Origin: Nageia nagi
Taxonomy: Eukaryota > Pinophyta
Assembly: GCA_050084985.1 (NCBI GenBank)
Contig: JBITNC010000001.1
Location: 43,772,001 to 43,836,000 of the forward strand
Reading direction: 5' to 3'
Length of the DNA stretch: 64,000 nucleotides
The position numbers and the translations under genes were made by a program. Positions 12,009 to 22,393 of this stretch are shown piece after piece. Below the pieces are notes generated by a model. It did not search any database and was not told the DNA's origin. It worked only from the letters and a program-made list of their open reading frames with translations. Every line of letters begins with the position of its first letter. The first letter of the stretch is position 1.

Positions 12009-12017
12009 TATAAATAG
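12009..12017 (+). promoter_or_regulatory. LTR TATA box (A1)
   Basis: The sequence TATAAATAG lies about 280 bp before the LTR end. The same box occurs at the matching site in A2 (56,664-56,672 minus; 62,847-62,855 minus, with one change) and in the family-B LTRs. It would drive transcription starting about 30 nt downstream. Confidence 0.65.
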
Positions 12018-12143
12018 AAGAATCCCTCTTTTTGATCACACACCAATTGTGGAGTAAATTTATGCTATAGGATAGAAGTGTAGGAGTTGAGATTAGTAGG
12101 ATTGTAAGAGAGTTGTATTTGTGATTGAAGTAAAGATCTAGTT

Positions 12144-12174
12144 AGTGGATGTACTCCTAGTTGGAGGAACCACT
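12144..12174 (+). promoter_or_regulatory. Conserved LTR hairpin (A1)
   Basis: The ends AGTGG and CCACT pair, and an inner stem CTCC/GGAG closes a TAGTT loop. It is about 127 nt below the TATA box and so would lie in the 5' leader of the RNA. The A2 5' LTR has the identical 31 nt on the minus strand. Confidence 0.65.
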
Positions 12175-12289
12175 TTACATCTTAGGTTACTTTGTGAGAT
12201 TATTAGATGTGAATTTGTAAGCTTTCATGTGATCATGGTTGATTAGGAATTATCTTGTTAGTGTTAGTTCCTTCAATTATATCCTTACA

Positions 12290-12569
12290 TATATTTCATT
12301 TCATGCATTTTATATGATATTTCATATATTTCTTAGGCTAGATCCATATAACTTAATTTATTTTTATCATTATGATCATTATTTTAGCACCATATGACCA
12401 TGTCATCTTGAATAATAGGAATTTACTTATTTTATTATACCCATTTGACTATGGGATAGAAATCTATGTTCATTCAAGGAGGTATCACACCTCTCCTTGA
12501 GCACATTTTGGGGCCTTCAGGGAACATAGTGTAGAGATCCCTGGTAACATGTGTTTCATTGTAGGTATA
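12290..12569. other. Unassigned sequence between LTR and copia gag remnant
   Basis: No PBS is visible after the LTR, and no coding sequence is recognisable. It contains 'gaggtatcacacctctcctt', a short local inverted repeat (GAGGT/ACCTC), of unclear meaning. Confidence 0.4.
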
Positions 12570-12571
12570 GA

Positions 12572-13382
12572 TTATTTATCCATCCATATAGGCACATCAT
12601 GATACAAGAAATATTTAAGACATTACAAAGTAAGCATCCCAAAGGACTCTATGTGAATTTAAAATGCTCACACCTTCTTAGTGAGTACATACAAAGAAAA
12701 TCCATGGGCGACTACTTGGTTATGATTCTAACTATTAAGAATAAGGGAAAACATAAGAAGGGAGGTGAACATCATAATCAAGGGAAATTAGGAGAAAAAT
12801 CTAAGGGAAAATGTAACATGGAGTGATGGTATTATGGAAACAAAGAACACTTGAAGAGAGAGTATAAGTCTAGGATACAAGATGAGAAGGAAAGCAATAA
12901 AAATCAAAATAATAATCATGTAGTTAATATGGATAGTGGGTTTTATAATATTATTTGATATTATCTATTAATATGCATAATTACTATTAGGTTATATATT
13001 CAAGTGCTTCTTTTCATGCCAATTCTCACAAGAGTTATTTTATAGAATATGTTTAAGGAGATTTTTGATAAGTTAAGTTGGGTAATGATCAAATATACAA
13101 GATTTTTGGTATGAGAAAGATTAAGATCAAATTGCCTAAAAGGAATCAATGGATGCTTAAGAGGCACATACTAGATTTGAAAAGGAACCTCATTTTGACA
13201 AGCAAATTTGATGGTGATGGATATATGATTATGTTTTGTAATAAGGATTGGAAGGTGAATAAGTGTTCAACCATTGTTGCTAGAGGTAATATGATTGGTA
13301 TGCTATACTTTATTACTAAAAATTATAATGATGTTATGGATTTAGATCTAGACTTGTATTTTTACTCCAGTTTGGACTAAAA
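12572..13382 (+). pseudogene. Ty1/copia gag zinc knuckle, protease and pre-integrase remnant
   Basis: The plus-strand frame at 12,551-12,826 has a basic Lys/Gly-rich tract ending 'KSKGKC', followed after a stop by 'YYGNKEHLKREYKSR', a decayed CCHC zinc knuckle that would bind genomic RNA. A protease trace ('SSASFHANSHKSYF' near 13,000) follows in another frame. The next open frame, 13,078-13,380, contains 'MRKIKIKLPKRNQWMLKRH', 'LDLKRNLILTSKFD' and 'KCSTIVARGNMIGMLY', which is the end of copia protease plus the pre-integrase region. Two knuckle cysteines are lost and stops interrupt it. Integrase and RT do not follow; a gypsy element starts instead. Confidence 0.65.
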
Positions 13383-13815
13383 ATATGATTGTATGGATCA
13401 CTATCTCTATATATGTAAGATTCATTGTAATAAGGGGAATACAATCTAAAGAAATTGGGTAATAGATTTACATAGGCATGAGAAATAGGAAGAGAAGGTA
13501 ATCCTTATGAGAGAGACTATTCTAGTGAGGATTCCTTATAAGAACAAACATGAGGGTATAATAATTTGGTTATAGGATGTATTCATTTTTTACTTTGGGC
13601 TAATTTAATCAAAGGATTAAATATTCCTCATGGATGTAGCCTACATTGGTGAACCATATTACATGGCTTGTATTATCTTGTATGATCTTATTTTTTTATT
13701 TTCATCTAGTTTAAATTAGAGTAATTGCTCTATTATACTTTTATATAGTGAATTCTAATAATATGAATGGATTAACAATATTTTTTATATAAATGAGGGT
13801 TTTAATTATGAAATA
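13383..13815. other. Unassigned junction between copia and gypsy remnants
   Basis: No coding similarity is recognisable. This is the transition from the copia gag-protease relic to the gypsy element, but I cannot place the junction precisely or see an LTR. Confidence 0.4.
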
Positions 13816-13841
13816 GTATAGATAGTTAGAGATTCAAAGAA

Positions 13842-14285
13842 TATGAAAGAGGTTAAAATGCAATTATTCCATCTCAAAATACAACCAAGCAAGATGAGAA
13901 TTGATTCTATTTTTGACCCTAGTTCCTAAGACAACTTTATTGGTAAAATTTTAGTGATTAAATAAGGATTGAAGACCTATTATCATTCTAATCCATATCC
14001 TTTGGTGTGTAATGAAACCAAGTTTCAAGTTACAAAATAATGTAAGTTGAAATTTCTACTAATGAAATATTTATTGATGAAGTGATCATTTATGTAGCAC
14101 CTTTGGGTATTTACTATGTTAGTTTTAAAAATTCCTATTTTGGGAATAGAGATGATATTTATTTCAAGAGAGAAAATAAATATAGATTGATTAAATATGG
14201 TGTAACTTTTATAGGTTATTCATATAAATGTAAGAAGAAGATGACTTTAGTTACAAATTGAGGCAAGTTAAACATATGATCAATG
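13842..14285 (+). pseudogene. Gypsy aspartic protease and linker
   Basis: The reading 'MRIDSIFDPSSQDNFIGKI' corresponds to the retropepsin active site, which usually reads FD-x-GS-x-x-N-L-I. The aspartate is kept and the glycine is replaced by serine. It is followed by 'NPYPLVCNETKFQVTK', a decayed 'IDEVIIYVAPLGIYYV' stretch and 'NRDDIYFKRENKYRLIKYG', which form the C-terminal half and the linker to RT. Retropepsin would cleave the polyprotein. Several frameshifts are present. Confidence 0.7.
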
Positions 14286-14469
14286 TAAGTTAGAAGTTTA
14301 TGCTTATGGTTATTCAATATACTAACCACTAAGGAATAAATTAAAAATTCAATATAAATTGCATGAAAACATCAAAACCACCAATGGCATCAACATTGAG
14401 AAAAATCTTATGCAGGAGTTTTAGGAAGTGTTTTCTAAGACAAAGGGATTGCCACATAATAAATAAATT

Positions 14470-15290
14470 TAACATGAGTTTTTGTTGTTTCCTAATGCAC
14501 CTTTATTGAATATTGGTTTGTATATATAATCAATTTTTGGAGTGTGAGGAGATTAAAAATTAGATTTAGGAATTAATGCATCAAAGTTTGATTAGATAGA
14601 GAATATCTTATGGATTATTTATTATTATAGTTCCTAAGAATGATGATTCTTAGAGAATGTCTATTGATTATCATACAATGACTAAATTATTATCAAAAAT
14701 TTATATCCATTACCTCAAATAGATGATATGTTGGATCATTTACAAAGGTAAATATTTCTCTAAGTTGAACTTAAGGAGTAGTTATTATAAAGTGTAAATT
14801 AAGGATAAGGAAATTTGGAAGATAACCTTCAAGGCAAAACAAGGCCTATTTGATTGGCTTAGTTTTCCATTTAGTTTCTATAATACATTAGCCACATTTA
14901 AGAGGGATACTAATTGATTCTCTCAAGCCATTTATTTATTCTTATGTTGTAGTTTATCTTTATGATATTCTTATTTATGGTCTAATACAAGAAGATCATT
15001 TAATGCATTGCATATTATAAAGGTGCTTCAAACTTGAAAAAAGGTGAAATTACTTGTAAGTATGCATTTATTAAGCAATTGTATGTATACTTAGACCATA
15101 TTATTGGTGGTGAAAAACTTAGAATATGTCCCAAAAAGGTTGAATCCATTGTTGAGTGGCCAAGGATAACCAATATTAGCAAAATAAGGAGTTTTCTAGG
15201 ATGTATTCAATATTTGAACAAATTTATTATTGATCTATTCAATTTGTCTCCACCTTTGGATGATATTAAAAGAAAGAGGTAAAGATTTCT
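14470..15290 (+). pseudogene. Gypsy reverse transcriptase
   Basis: RT copies element RNA into cDNA. Recognisable parts are 'YPLPQIDDMLDHLQ', 'KYFSKLNLRSSYYKV' (motif A, whose catalytic Asp reads Asn here), 'WKITFKAKQGLFDWLSFPF', a 'VVYLYDILIYG' block at about 14,945-14,980, where the usual YLDD reads YLYD, and the open frame 15,034-15,282 with 'VESIVEWPRITNISKIRSF', the end of RT. Loss of catalytic aspartates plus stops and frameshifts makes it non-functional. Confidence 0.75.
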
Positions 15291-15329
15291 ATGGAAAATA
15301 GAGAACCAAAGTGCATTTGATTTTTTTAA

Positions 15330-15730
15330 GCAAAATATTATGAATGCATCTATTTTGGCTCACCTTAACTTACATAATCCTTTCAAGATTAATATCAATT
15401 CTAGTTAGTATAATATGGGATCTATTTTGATGTAAGGATGGACACCAATTTGCTATCATTACAAAAAATTTAATGGGTCAATTTTAAACTATTCAACATA
15501 TGATAAGGAATTATATGCATTGGTTTAGATAATGAAGAAAAGAAATGGGTAAGGAAATAATAATTCATAATGATAATCAACCATCAAAATATTTGTAAAC
15601 TTAAATAAAATTGCAACAAGTAAGGTACTTCATATGGATGGGATTTTTACAACAATTTTATCTCAAGGATAATACAAATAAACTTGTATATATGTTGTAT
15701 AAACCATCTATCCAAGGATAATTAACATTT
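15330..15730 (+). pseudogene. Gypsy RNase H
   Basis: RNase H removes RNA from the RNA-DNA hybrid. Visible blocks are 'HNPFKININ' (around the first acidic site), 'LNYSTYDKELYALV', 'KEIIIHNDNQPSKYL' and 'LQQVRYFIWMGFLQQFYL', ending 'KDNTNKLVYMLYKPS'. The order and spacing match the classical gypsy RNase H. Stops occur at places where I recall Gln or Gly in relatives. Confidence 0.7.
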
Positions 15731-15799
15731 TTACTCATGTCAACATTAGGATTAAAAGATAATTCAATATTAATTTCTATTATAGAAGTTTTTCCTTTC

Positions 15800-16620
15800 A
15801 TTCATGAAGCATTTTAGGAATATTATTTGACAAATTCTAATTTTGGAGATGTTTATAAGAAGATGAAATAACCATGTAGATCAGATTGTCAAGGTATGGA
15901 TGATTATAATCTTATAAATGGAGTTGTTTATAAATTGAGTACTTTAAGTGTTCCTAAAACTGAAAGAATTCAATTGATTAGAGAGGAACATTCTTCTTAA
16001 ATTGTTGGAAATTTTTGAATGGGAAAAATAATTTCTAATTTGTAAAGGTATGCATAATGGTTGAAAATACAAGAATAAGTTATATATGCCACTTCCATAA
16101 TTAAACTAACCTTAGGAGATTATCTCTATGAATTTTATTAGATGTTCTCCTATGTATAAAAGAGGACATGATTATTTACGTATTGTTGTGGATAGATTTA
16201 GCAAGATGTATGTTTTAATTCCTTGAAAGAAGACTATTACTAGTTAGGTAGCTACAAATCAATTTTTTCTCATGTTTGGGTTCATTTGGGTTTGCCTAAT
16301 TTAATTATTTTTTATAAAGATTCTAAATTTTTGGGTAGATTTTGGAATTATTTATAGGGTAATATGGACACAAGGCTAAAAAAAGTAATTTTTATCCTCA
16401 AGATGATGGTCAAACAAAAGTGGTGAATAGAATAATAGTTAAACTTTTACAAGGATATTATAGCAAGCAAGCAAGTAATTGGGATGAACATCTTGTTTAT
16501 ATAAAACACTCTCACAATAGGGAAATTCATACCTCCATAAGTAAAAATCTATTTAAGATTTATTTTGGATACCTTCCACCATCATATTTTGATTATATTT
16601 TTGGAAAATAAAAGGATAAG
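15800..16620 (+). pseudogene. Gypsy integrase core
   Basis: The N-terminal zinc-binding part is reduced to 'LINGVVYKLSTLSVPKTERI' and 'LIREEH'. The core follows: 'KRGHDYLRIVVDRFSKMYV' (frame-shifted in places), 'HVWVHLGLPNLIIFYKDSKF' (the second catalytic Asp region, with the usual ISDRD lost), and the open frame 16,420-16,611, whose 'VVNRIIVKLLQGYYSKQASN' and 'FEVYFGYLPPS'-like end mark the last third. Catalytic residues are not all kept. Confidence 0.7.
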
Positions 16621-16806
16621 GAACTTCAATCATAAAAGAATAAGAATAGGCTAAAACATTCACTAATAAGGTTAGCAATATCCATTTCAAAGTTCAAGAG
16701 AAAATTAAAGTAAGCCAATAAGTACAAGAAGAGGCATGATAAGAATAACATTGATTATAAATTTTAACAAAGAGATAGAGTTTGGTTACATCTCAATAAG
16801 GATAGG

Positions 16807-17517
16807 TTGCAAGGACCAACCAAGAAGCTGAAAACTATAAGGTATGGACCATTTGATATTAAAGATCAAGCGAGAGAAAATACTTTTAAGTTCAATATAC
16901 TTGCCTATATGAATATATATTCAATTTTTAATGTGGATAACTTTAAATTATTTGATACATCCATGCTTGGTAAAAAGGAACATGAAAAAGATCAAGTTTT
17001 ACCTTTAATTGATGACTTGTCTCCAAATTATGAATTAACTTGGGGAAGATTCAATACTATGAAGACCAAGTGAGTGACTTATCTCCAAAAACTATTAAAT
17101 ATAAAGTGAGTGAAAATAATTTCAAGTTTAATCTACTTGCTTATATGAATATATATTCAATTTTTAATGTGGAGAACTTGAAATTATTTGATCCATCCAT
17201 ACTAACTAAAGAGGAAGATGAAAAAGATCAAGTTTTACATTTAATTGATAACTTGTGTCCAAAAATTATGAATTAACTTGGGGAAGATTCAATACTAAAA
17301 AGATCAAGTGAGTGACTTATCTCCAAAAACTATTAAATATCAAGTGAGTGAAAATACATTTAAGTTTAATCTACTTGCCTATATGAATATCTATTCAAAT
17401 TTTAATGTTAAGAAATTGAAATTATTTGATCCATCCATGCTGACTAAAGAGGAAGAGGAAGAAGATCAAGTTTTACCTTTAATTGATGAATTATCTCTAA
17501 AAGCTATGAATTAAATT
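16807..17517 (+). repeat. GPY/F-like integrase C-terminal module, three tandem copies
   Basis: Unit 1 (frame 16,807-17,073) reads 'LKTIRYGPFDIKDQARENTF', 'AYMNIYSIFNVDNFKLF' and 'KDQVLPLIDDLSP'. Units 2 (17,040-17,276) and 3 (17,308-17,514) repeat 'SENNFKFNLLAYMNIYS', 'KLFDPS' and 'KDQVL.LID.L', each preceded by a copied 'DLSPKTIKY' join. The anchor aag(c/t)gag starts at 16,868, 17,104 and 17,342, giving periods of 236 and 238 bp. GPY/F modules normally occur once, at the integrase C-terminus, and contact DNA. Frames differ between units, so a single three-module protein is not encoded now. Confidence 0.85.
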
Positions 17518-18044
17518 GGAGATGATTCAATACTACAAACAAGGTTCATACAAAAAGAAATTTGGTTGATTAGGTTGAAGGGATAAAAACCTAAAAAAGC
17601 CAAGTGGTATGATAAAATTAGAGAGGAGGATTTATTTTCTTATATTCTTCAAAGTTAAAGATTTTGGGGACCAAAAACCTCATCATTGGGGAGGTATGAT
17701 TTGATATTATATTCTAGGAGTGAATATTATTTTTCCAAATATATTCATGTTAATTTCATATATGTTACTTTTAACTTGGTTATATTTTGTGGAATGTATC
17801 CTAGCATTCATGCTACCAATAATATCAATGATGTCAATGACACCAAGCATTAGCTACATGCATGATATGTTTATGAGTTTATTAGGAATCAAATTTTTTA
17901 GTATCATACAAATTCAAGGAAATTTTTGAGGGGATTTGACATGAAGAGGACTATGAACTAGTCTTATGATGATATATTACCTAACTGGGGGCATGTGTCA
18001 TTTCATTTACCTGACCATGTCATCTTACATCAACATTAAGGGGG
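17518..18044 (+). other. Gypsy polyprotein tail and 3' noncoding region
   Basis: The first part reads 'KKAKWYDKIREEDLF' near 17,595-17,640, the same tail as in the element at 43.8-48.1 kb. The rest is noncoding. The frame 17,720-17,929 looks hydrophobic but lies in this decayed 3' region, so I do not call it a membrane protein. Near 18,036-18,044, 'aaggggga' is a plausible polypurine tract. Confidence 0.5.
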
Positions 18045-18308
18045 ATATTTATTAATTTTAAAATAAGTTTAAGCATTTTGAGACATTTATAAGATTTATA
18101 AAGTTTTGAGAACCTTTTATCTTCTAGGAGGTATGAAGTTTACCTACATCATCTTCCTAGCCATCTCTAAAGGGGTTGGTTGATTTTGTAACTATTCTAT
18201 GGATCTTTCTTGAAATAATTTTAATAGAGTAAGAGTATTAGGAGATGAAAGAATTGTTTAAGGATAATATATATATATATATATATATAAATATATATAT
18301 ATTATATA

Positions 18309-18396
<88 letters not shown>

Positions 18397-18554
18397 GTAA
18401 TTCTCTATTGACCTAAGATATTAATTAGAATTGATATGTTGGACTAGCACACATTGGGTGAACTAGAGTAAATTTATGTATCTTCATTTTATGGATGTGA
18501 TTGCATTTAAATTACTATTATTATCTTGTTCAATAGTTTAATTGGGTAATCACA
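18045..18554 (+). repeat. Putative 3' LTR of the gypsy element
   Basis: It starts after the 'aaggggga' tract, with TA in place of the expected TG, and ends near CACA at 18,554. The length of about 510 bp and the position are right. No second copy exists in the window to confirm either boundary. A long AT microsatellite (18,266-18,392) lies within it. Confidence 0.45.
18266..18392. repeat. (AT)n microsatellite
   Basis: About 127 bp of nearly pure alternating AT with a few TAA or TTA interruptions. It can form cruciform or hairpin structures and is likely hard to assemble. Confidence 0.95.
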
Positions 18555-18586
18555 AATGTTCATTAAAGTTGACATAAAGATAAAGA

Positions 18587-19784
18587 CACTACAACACAAA
18601 TACTATTTAGCACTAGAATGGGCATCAGGCTAGTCAAAAAATATCTCTTGATGTAATTAGCATTGATAGATAGCAAAATAACATGAAACATTTATTTTAA
18701 GAAAACAATTCATGTTCTGATGTGTTTTTTCCAATACTAATAGTGTTAGAATAACCTAAAAATAAAAAAAGTGGGATCACACATGGATCATGATATAACA
18801 ATTGATTAGATTATTTAATTAATGATTTATATTATTTGGGTTGAAGCATGCAATACACATTGTGCTTACTACAAATACACATCACTCTATATGTTTTTCA
18901 ACATGTATTCAACTCTTGTAGTCCTATATCACCAACAATGCCCTTCTAGAGGGAAAAATCCTCCATTTACTTATCATTTGTATCATACTTAAATTTGACA
19001 CTTTTTTGTACAAGTCTCTACAAGATATACTTATCCACATATATTTCAACTAGAAACTTTTGATGGATGCATAAAAAGTTTTCCATTATATGATTTAATG
19101 AGAAATATTCTCACAGAATATGATAATTTTATGTTACCAAAGATATGGGTTTTCTCAACAAGCATTAACATAATTGACCAAATGTAATAAATAATAATAA
19201 TATTCTAACCAAATTAATTCACCTTTTTTATCATCCTTAAAGCATGCACCAAATTGGGATATTTGCAACATGGTTTATACATAAATTGAAGACTCTTTAA
19301 AATTAGATTTTCTTTCACTAAATGTAACAAACAATAACACTAGTCTAACCAAATCAATTCTCCTTTCCAAGAATCCACCAAAATGGGAGATTTTCAATAG
19401 GGTTTATAAATACATCAAATATGAATTCATAGACCATAATGATCACATGATATACAAATAATAATTAAATACATTATTTTACCAAAATTTTACATTCTAA
19501 TGTAATACGTGATGCCCAATATTTCAATACTTGATGGAAGTGAGTAAGATTATAATTGATATAAAATGTATTTTTTTTATGTTGCCCATTATGATGAAAT
19601 ATGATGTTATATGTGACACAATATGACACCAAATATAATGTCATATCAAATTTTTGATGAATCTCAAAGTGATGCTCATCCTGATGTATACATTAGTATC
19701 ATCTATATTGGCAATATTTTGGGAAAAAATTAGAAAACTATTTTACAATCTAATGCCCATCCTAATGCTAAACTTGATTTGGGG
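18587..19784. mobile_element. Probable non-autonomous CACTA (En/Spm-type) transposon
   Basis: The left end reads CACTACAACACAAATAC followed by 'tatttagcactag' and 'aatgggcatc'. At the right end 'taatgcccatcctaatgcta' is a near-perfect inverted copy of the subterminal part. Similar words ('gatgcccaat', 'gatgctcatcctgatg') recur inside near the right end, as expected for subterminal transposase-binding repeats. No transposase is encoded in the 1.2 kb. The outermost right terminus is poorly conserved, and no 3-bp target duplication was confirmed. Confidence 0.55.
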
Positions 19785-20116
19785 TCATCGATGACCTTAG
19801 ATGACCTTTTGCCATTGATCTGAGTGCCGATCTATAGGGCCTTCATCCAGTACACTTGGGTTTCCCCCCCTCAGCCTTTGATTCCCAAGTTATACCATTA
19901 TGTACAAAAGCTTCTTCAAATCAATAGGGGATTGATCTCCAAGTTACATCATCCTGCACCTTCCTTTGGGATTGAGTATGACCCTTGGTTAGTTTAGAGT
20001 CTGCTCACACCACTTATGTTTGGAGATAGATTATCACTTATCTAGGGAATTGAGACTTTATCACCTTTATTATGGGAGATTGAGTCTAAGGAGAATTTTA
20101 TTTTTAGATGCTCAAT
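19785..20116. other. Unassigned stretch
   Basis: This is slightly more GC-rich than its surroundings, with a C-tract at about 19,863-19,870. It reads in part like old coding DNA but was not recognised. Confidence 0.35.
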
Positions 20117-20320
20117 CTACTATGATATCAGAGGTTGCTATCATTACCTTTTTTGGGACACACATAGTTCACTAACCACCTTCATACAATATCTAGATCA
20201 ATGTTACCTTGCCCTATACTACTATGAGATCAAAGGTCATTATCATTCCTTTTTTGGGACACACATAGTTTATTAGAAACCTTCATATAGTATCTAGATT
20301 AGTATTACCTTTCCCTATAC
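20117..20320. repeat. Two-unit tandem duplication, 102 bp period
   Basis: Both units start 'ctactatga' and contain 'ttttttgggacacacatagtt', 'accttcata' and 'agtatctaga' or its variant, ending 'ccctatac'. The units differ at roughly ten positions, so the duplication is not recent. Confidence 0.85.
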
Positions 20321-21312
20321 TTTTGAAATACCTTCCTTCTTTGGAAGTGCCTCTTAGCATGTGCACAACAACCCAAGGAGGAGAGATAGATCACATCCTT
20401 TTTTAGAGCCTCTTCCTTAGAGGAGATTCATTGAAGGTATTGAGAGGAGCAACCACTCCCTCTCCATCAGAATAGGAGACACATTTAGGTTACCTAGGTC
20501 ACATGATATATTACTTCCTTCTTCTCCAGTATTAGTCTTCCCAATGCACCCATAAGGGCCCCCCGATACAACCTCTTAGATATTGTAGATTTTGTACCAC
20601 CCATCCCTTAGAGTTCATGGCTTCTCTTATATGGTTGTACTAACTTTGATTAAGCTATTTATTTTGTTTTATTTAGAATAATCCCAATATGGGCTTGTTG
20701 GCATCTTATTCATTTATTGTTCACTCTAGTCCCATTAATCACTTTTGGTCACCTAAGGAAACTAATATACTTTCTTTATTTCTTACTTTATATGAGAATT
20801 ATGGAAGGTAAACTTGCTATAAGTATTGACAAGAAGCATCATATTGAGTTTGAGCATAATGATTAGAAACCAATGAGGGTTGAGGTGGATTTCAAGCATT
20901 ATTAGAACCAATAAGAGAGGAAAGGTGCTAGCTATGCATAAGATTTTGAAATGGAGAATGAACCTGATATTGTGGAGGTCATTGATAAGACTTTGGAGCC
21001 CTATGAATCTAAAGAAGAACCTTAGAATATTAGCCCTTATTAATGGAAATCAGATTGGAGGGGGTTCTTGAGATGCTAGTTGTGGAGGAGAAGCACCCTT
21101 CATTAGAAGTTCCCTTAGAAATCCCAACATAGAAATTAAAGGACATGGAGGATTTTGGGCATATTCCATAGGTTTCTATGAAGGCCAAAGGTAGTCCCAA
21201 TAGGAGCAATAATATACTAGGGATAATTCAAGAAATCTTAACTATAATGAAGGTATTTGAGAAAATCCTTTGGGAGATCTCCAACTCAAGTGGGACAATG
21301 GCCTCATCTCCA
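20321..21312 (+). other. Unassigned stretch with a weak coding-like segment
   Basis: Between about 20,803 and 21,060 one plus-strand frame reads 'MEGKLAISIDKKHHIEF' and then 'MENEPDIVEVIDKTLEP' with a few stops. It is acidic and protein-like but I do not recognise it. It may be part of a retroelement gag or a linker. Confidence 0.3.
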
Positions 21313-21316
21313 TAGA

Positions 21317-22127
21317 CTAATGAGAATGGTATTTCTCTAGTGGTTGTGCAAACACTTGTTCTATATGCCCATAATGCATATGGTAATTTCTCATGCTAAT
21401 CTCTCTTATATCTATTCCATGTTTTGGCAAGTATACTCTTGAGTGTCTTATTTGTAGCTTTAGCTTGGCCATTAAGAATAGTAGATGGAGGAAAAGGTTT
21501 ATGTAATATGAAATTTCTTGCAAAATGCTTTCATGTTTTTACCTTTAAAGTTTGGTTCATTGTACATGATCAATATTTATGGTACAAAAAACCTTGTAAT
21601 GATATTTTTAGTGAGGAATACCATGAATTTAGCTTGAGTGATTGATTTCATTGGAATAGCCTCAACCTGTTTGGTTGTAAATTTTGTAGCTATGATGACA
21701 ATTATTTTTCCTTCCTTAGAGTGAGCAATAATCATACCAATCAAATCTATGCCCCAAGTAGAAAATGTCCATGGAGAAATAATAGAATGTAATGCTTAGG
21801 TAGGTTATTTCTCTAAGTTTGCATGTTTTTGGCATGCAAAATTTTTTTTACATGAGCTTTATAATCCTCTTCCATAGTAGGCCAATAATATCCAATCCTT
21901 AAGATTTTGGTGTGTAATGCTTTTGCATGGAAGTGACCACCACATAAACCATCATAAGCCTGTTCTAAGGTAGTATCTATCTCATATTGTATCAAATATC
22001 TTAATAATGCACCATAAAATGACCTCCTATATAAAATTTCTCCAATGATCACATATCTTATTGTAGTTATTTTCAATCTCACCCTTTCATTTCTATCAAA
22101 AATTTTAGGAATTGTTTGATTTTTCAA
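21317..22127 (-). pseudogene. Tat-like gypsy integrase
   Basis: The open frame 21,813-22,127 is the N-terminal zinc-binding part: 'EILYRRSFYGALLRYL', 'LCGGHFHAKALHTKILRIGY', 'YWPTMEED', with one cysteine of the HHCC set changed. Below it the core reads 'PWTFSTWGIDLIG' (first catalytic Asp kept) and 'VEAIPMKSITQAKFM', then 'ITRFFVP', where the usual SDNG-type second catalytic site is lost. The last segment reads 'FLMAKLKLQIRHSRVYLP', out of frame with the expected C-terminus. Integrase joins cDNA to host DNA. This copy is inactive. Confidence 0.8.
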
Positions 22128-22393
22128 ATAATTATAAATATCAAAGTACCAATTCTAAAAATCATTTTCTTCCATAATTAAACAAGTTTTAATCTCATCC
22201 ATATGATCCATGTAAGAAGGAGAGCTTAACTTATGAATTGTGAGGATGGTTTCTTCATCCTCAATCTCAATTGGTGCTAAAGAGGCTGCATTTTCCATTT
22301 CATTTGTATACCTATTATTAGTTCTTGGAATATTTTAAATATTTTATCTATCAAATTGATCCAATAAATTAGTCACCATAAGTCTATAAGGCT

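Larger units (their letters stand above)
10708..12289 (+). mobile_element. 5'-truncated Ty1/copia element, family A (copy A1)
   Basis: Only the 3' end of the element survives: the last codons of copia RNase H, about 0.9 kb of noncoding sequence with an iterated motif, a polypurine tract and a 502-bp LTR. All parts match, in the same order, the nearly complete minus-strand copy at 56,393-63,076. The left end coincides with the right end of the solo LTR, so most of pol was lost by deletion or by events around that insertion. Confidence 0.8.
11788..12289 (+). repeat. Family A copia LTR (copy A1), 502 bp
   Basis: It starts TGTTTGAATGTATAATGCA and ends near 12,289 with CA, aligning along its length with the two LTRs of A2 (56,393-56,893 and 62,575-63,076). 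It contains a TATA box at 12,009-12,017 and the conserved hairpin at 12,144-12,174. No PBS follows, consistent with this being the 3' LTR. Confidence 0.8.
13816..18554 (+). mobile_element. Ty3/gypsy retrotransposon remnant, 5' end missing
   Basis: Protease, RT, RNase H, integrase and a GPY/F-like C-terminal module are found in the canonical Ty3/gypsy order on the plus strand, then a noncoding 3' region and a putative 3' LTR at 18,045-18,554. Gag and the 5' LTR are not recognisable. The coding wording is closest to the minus-strand element at 43.8-48.1 kb, so the two are the same clade. All domains carry stops. Confidence 0.75.

Noticed and set aside
17720-17929. Hydrophobic 69-codon frame that looks like a small membrane protein
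   Set aside because: It lies in a gypsy 3' noncoding region. AT-rich DNA gives Ile/Leu/Phe/Met-rich frames by chance, and there is no family similarity.
18266-18392. Replication origin or matrix attachment role of the AT tract
   Set aside because: It is a simple AT microsatellite in a decayed LTR, and nothing else supports such a role.
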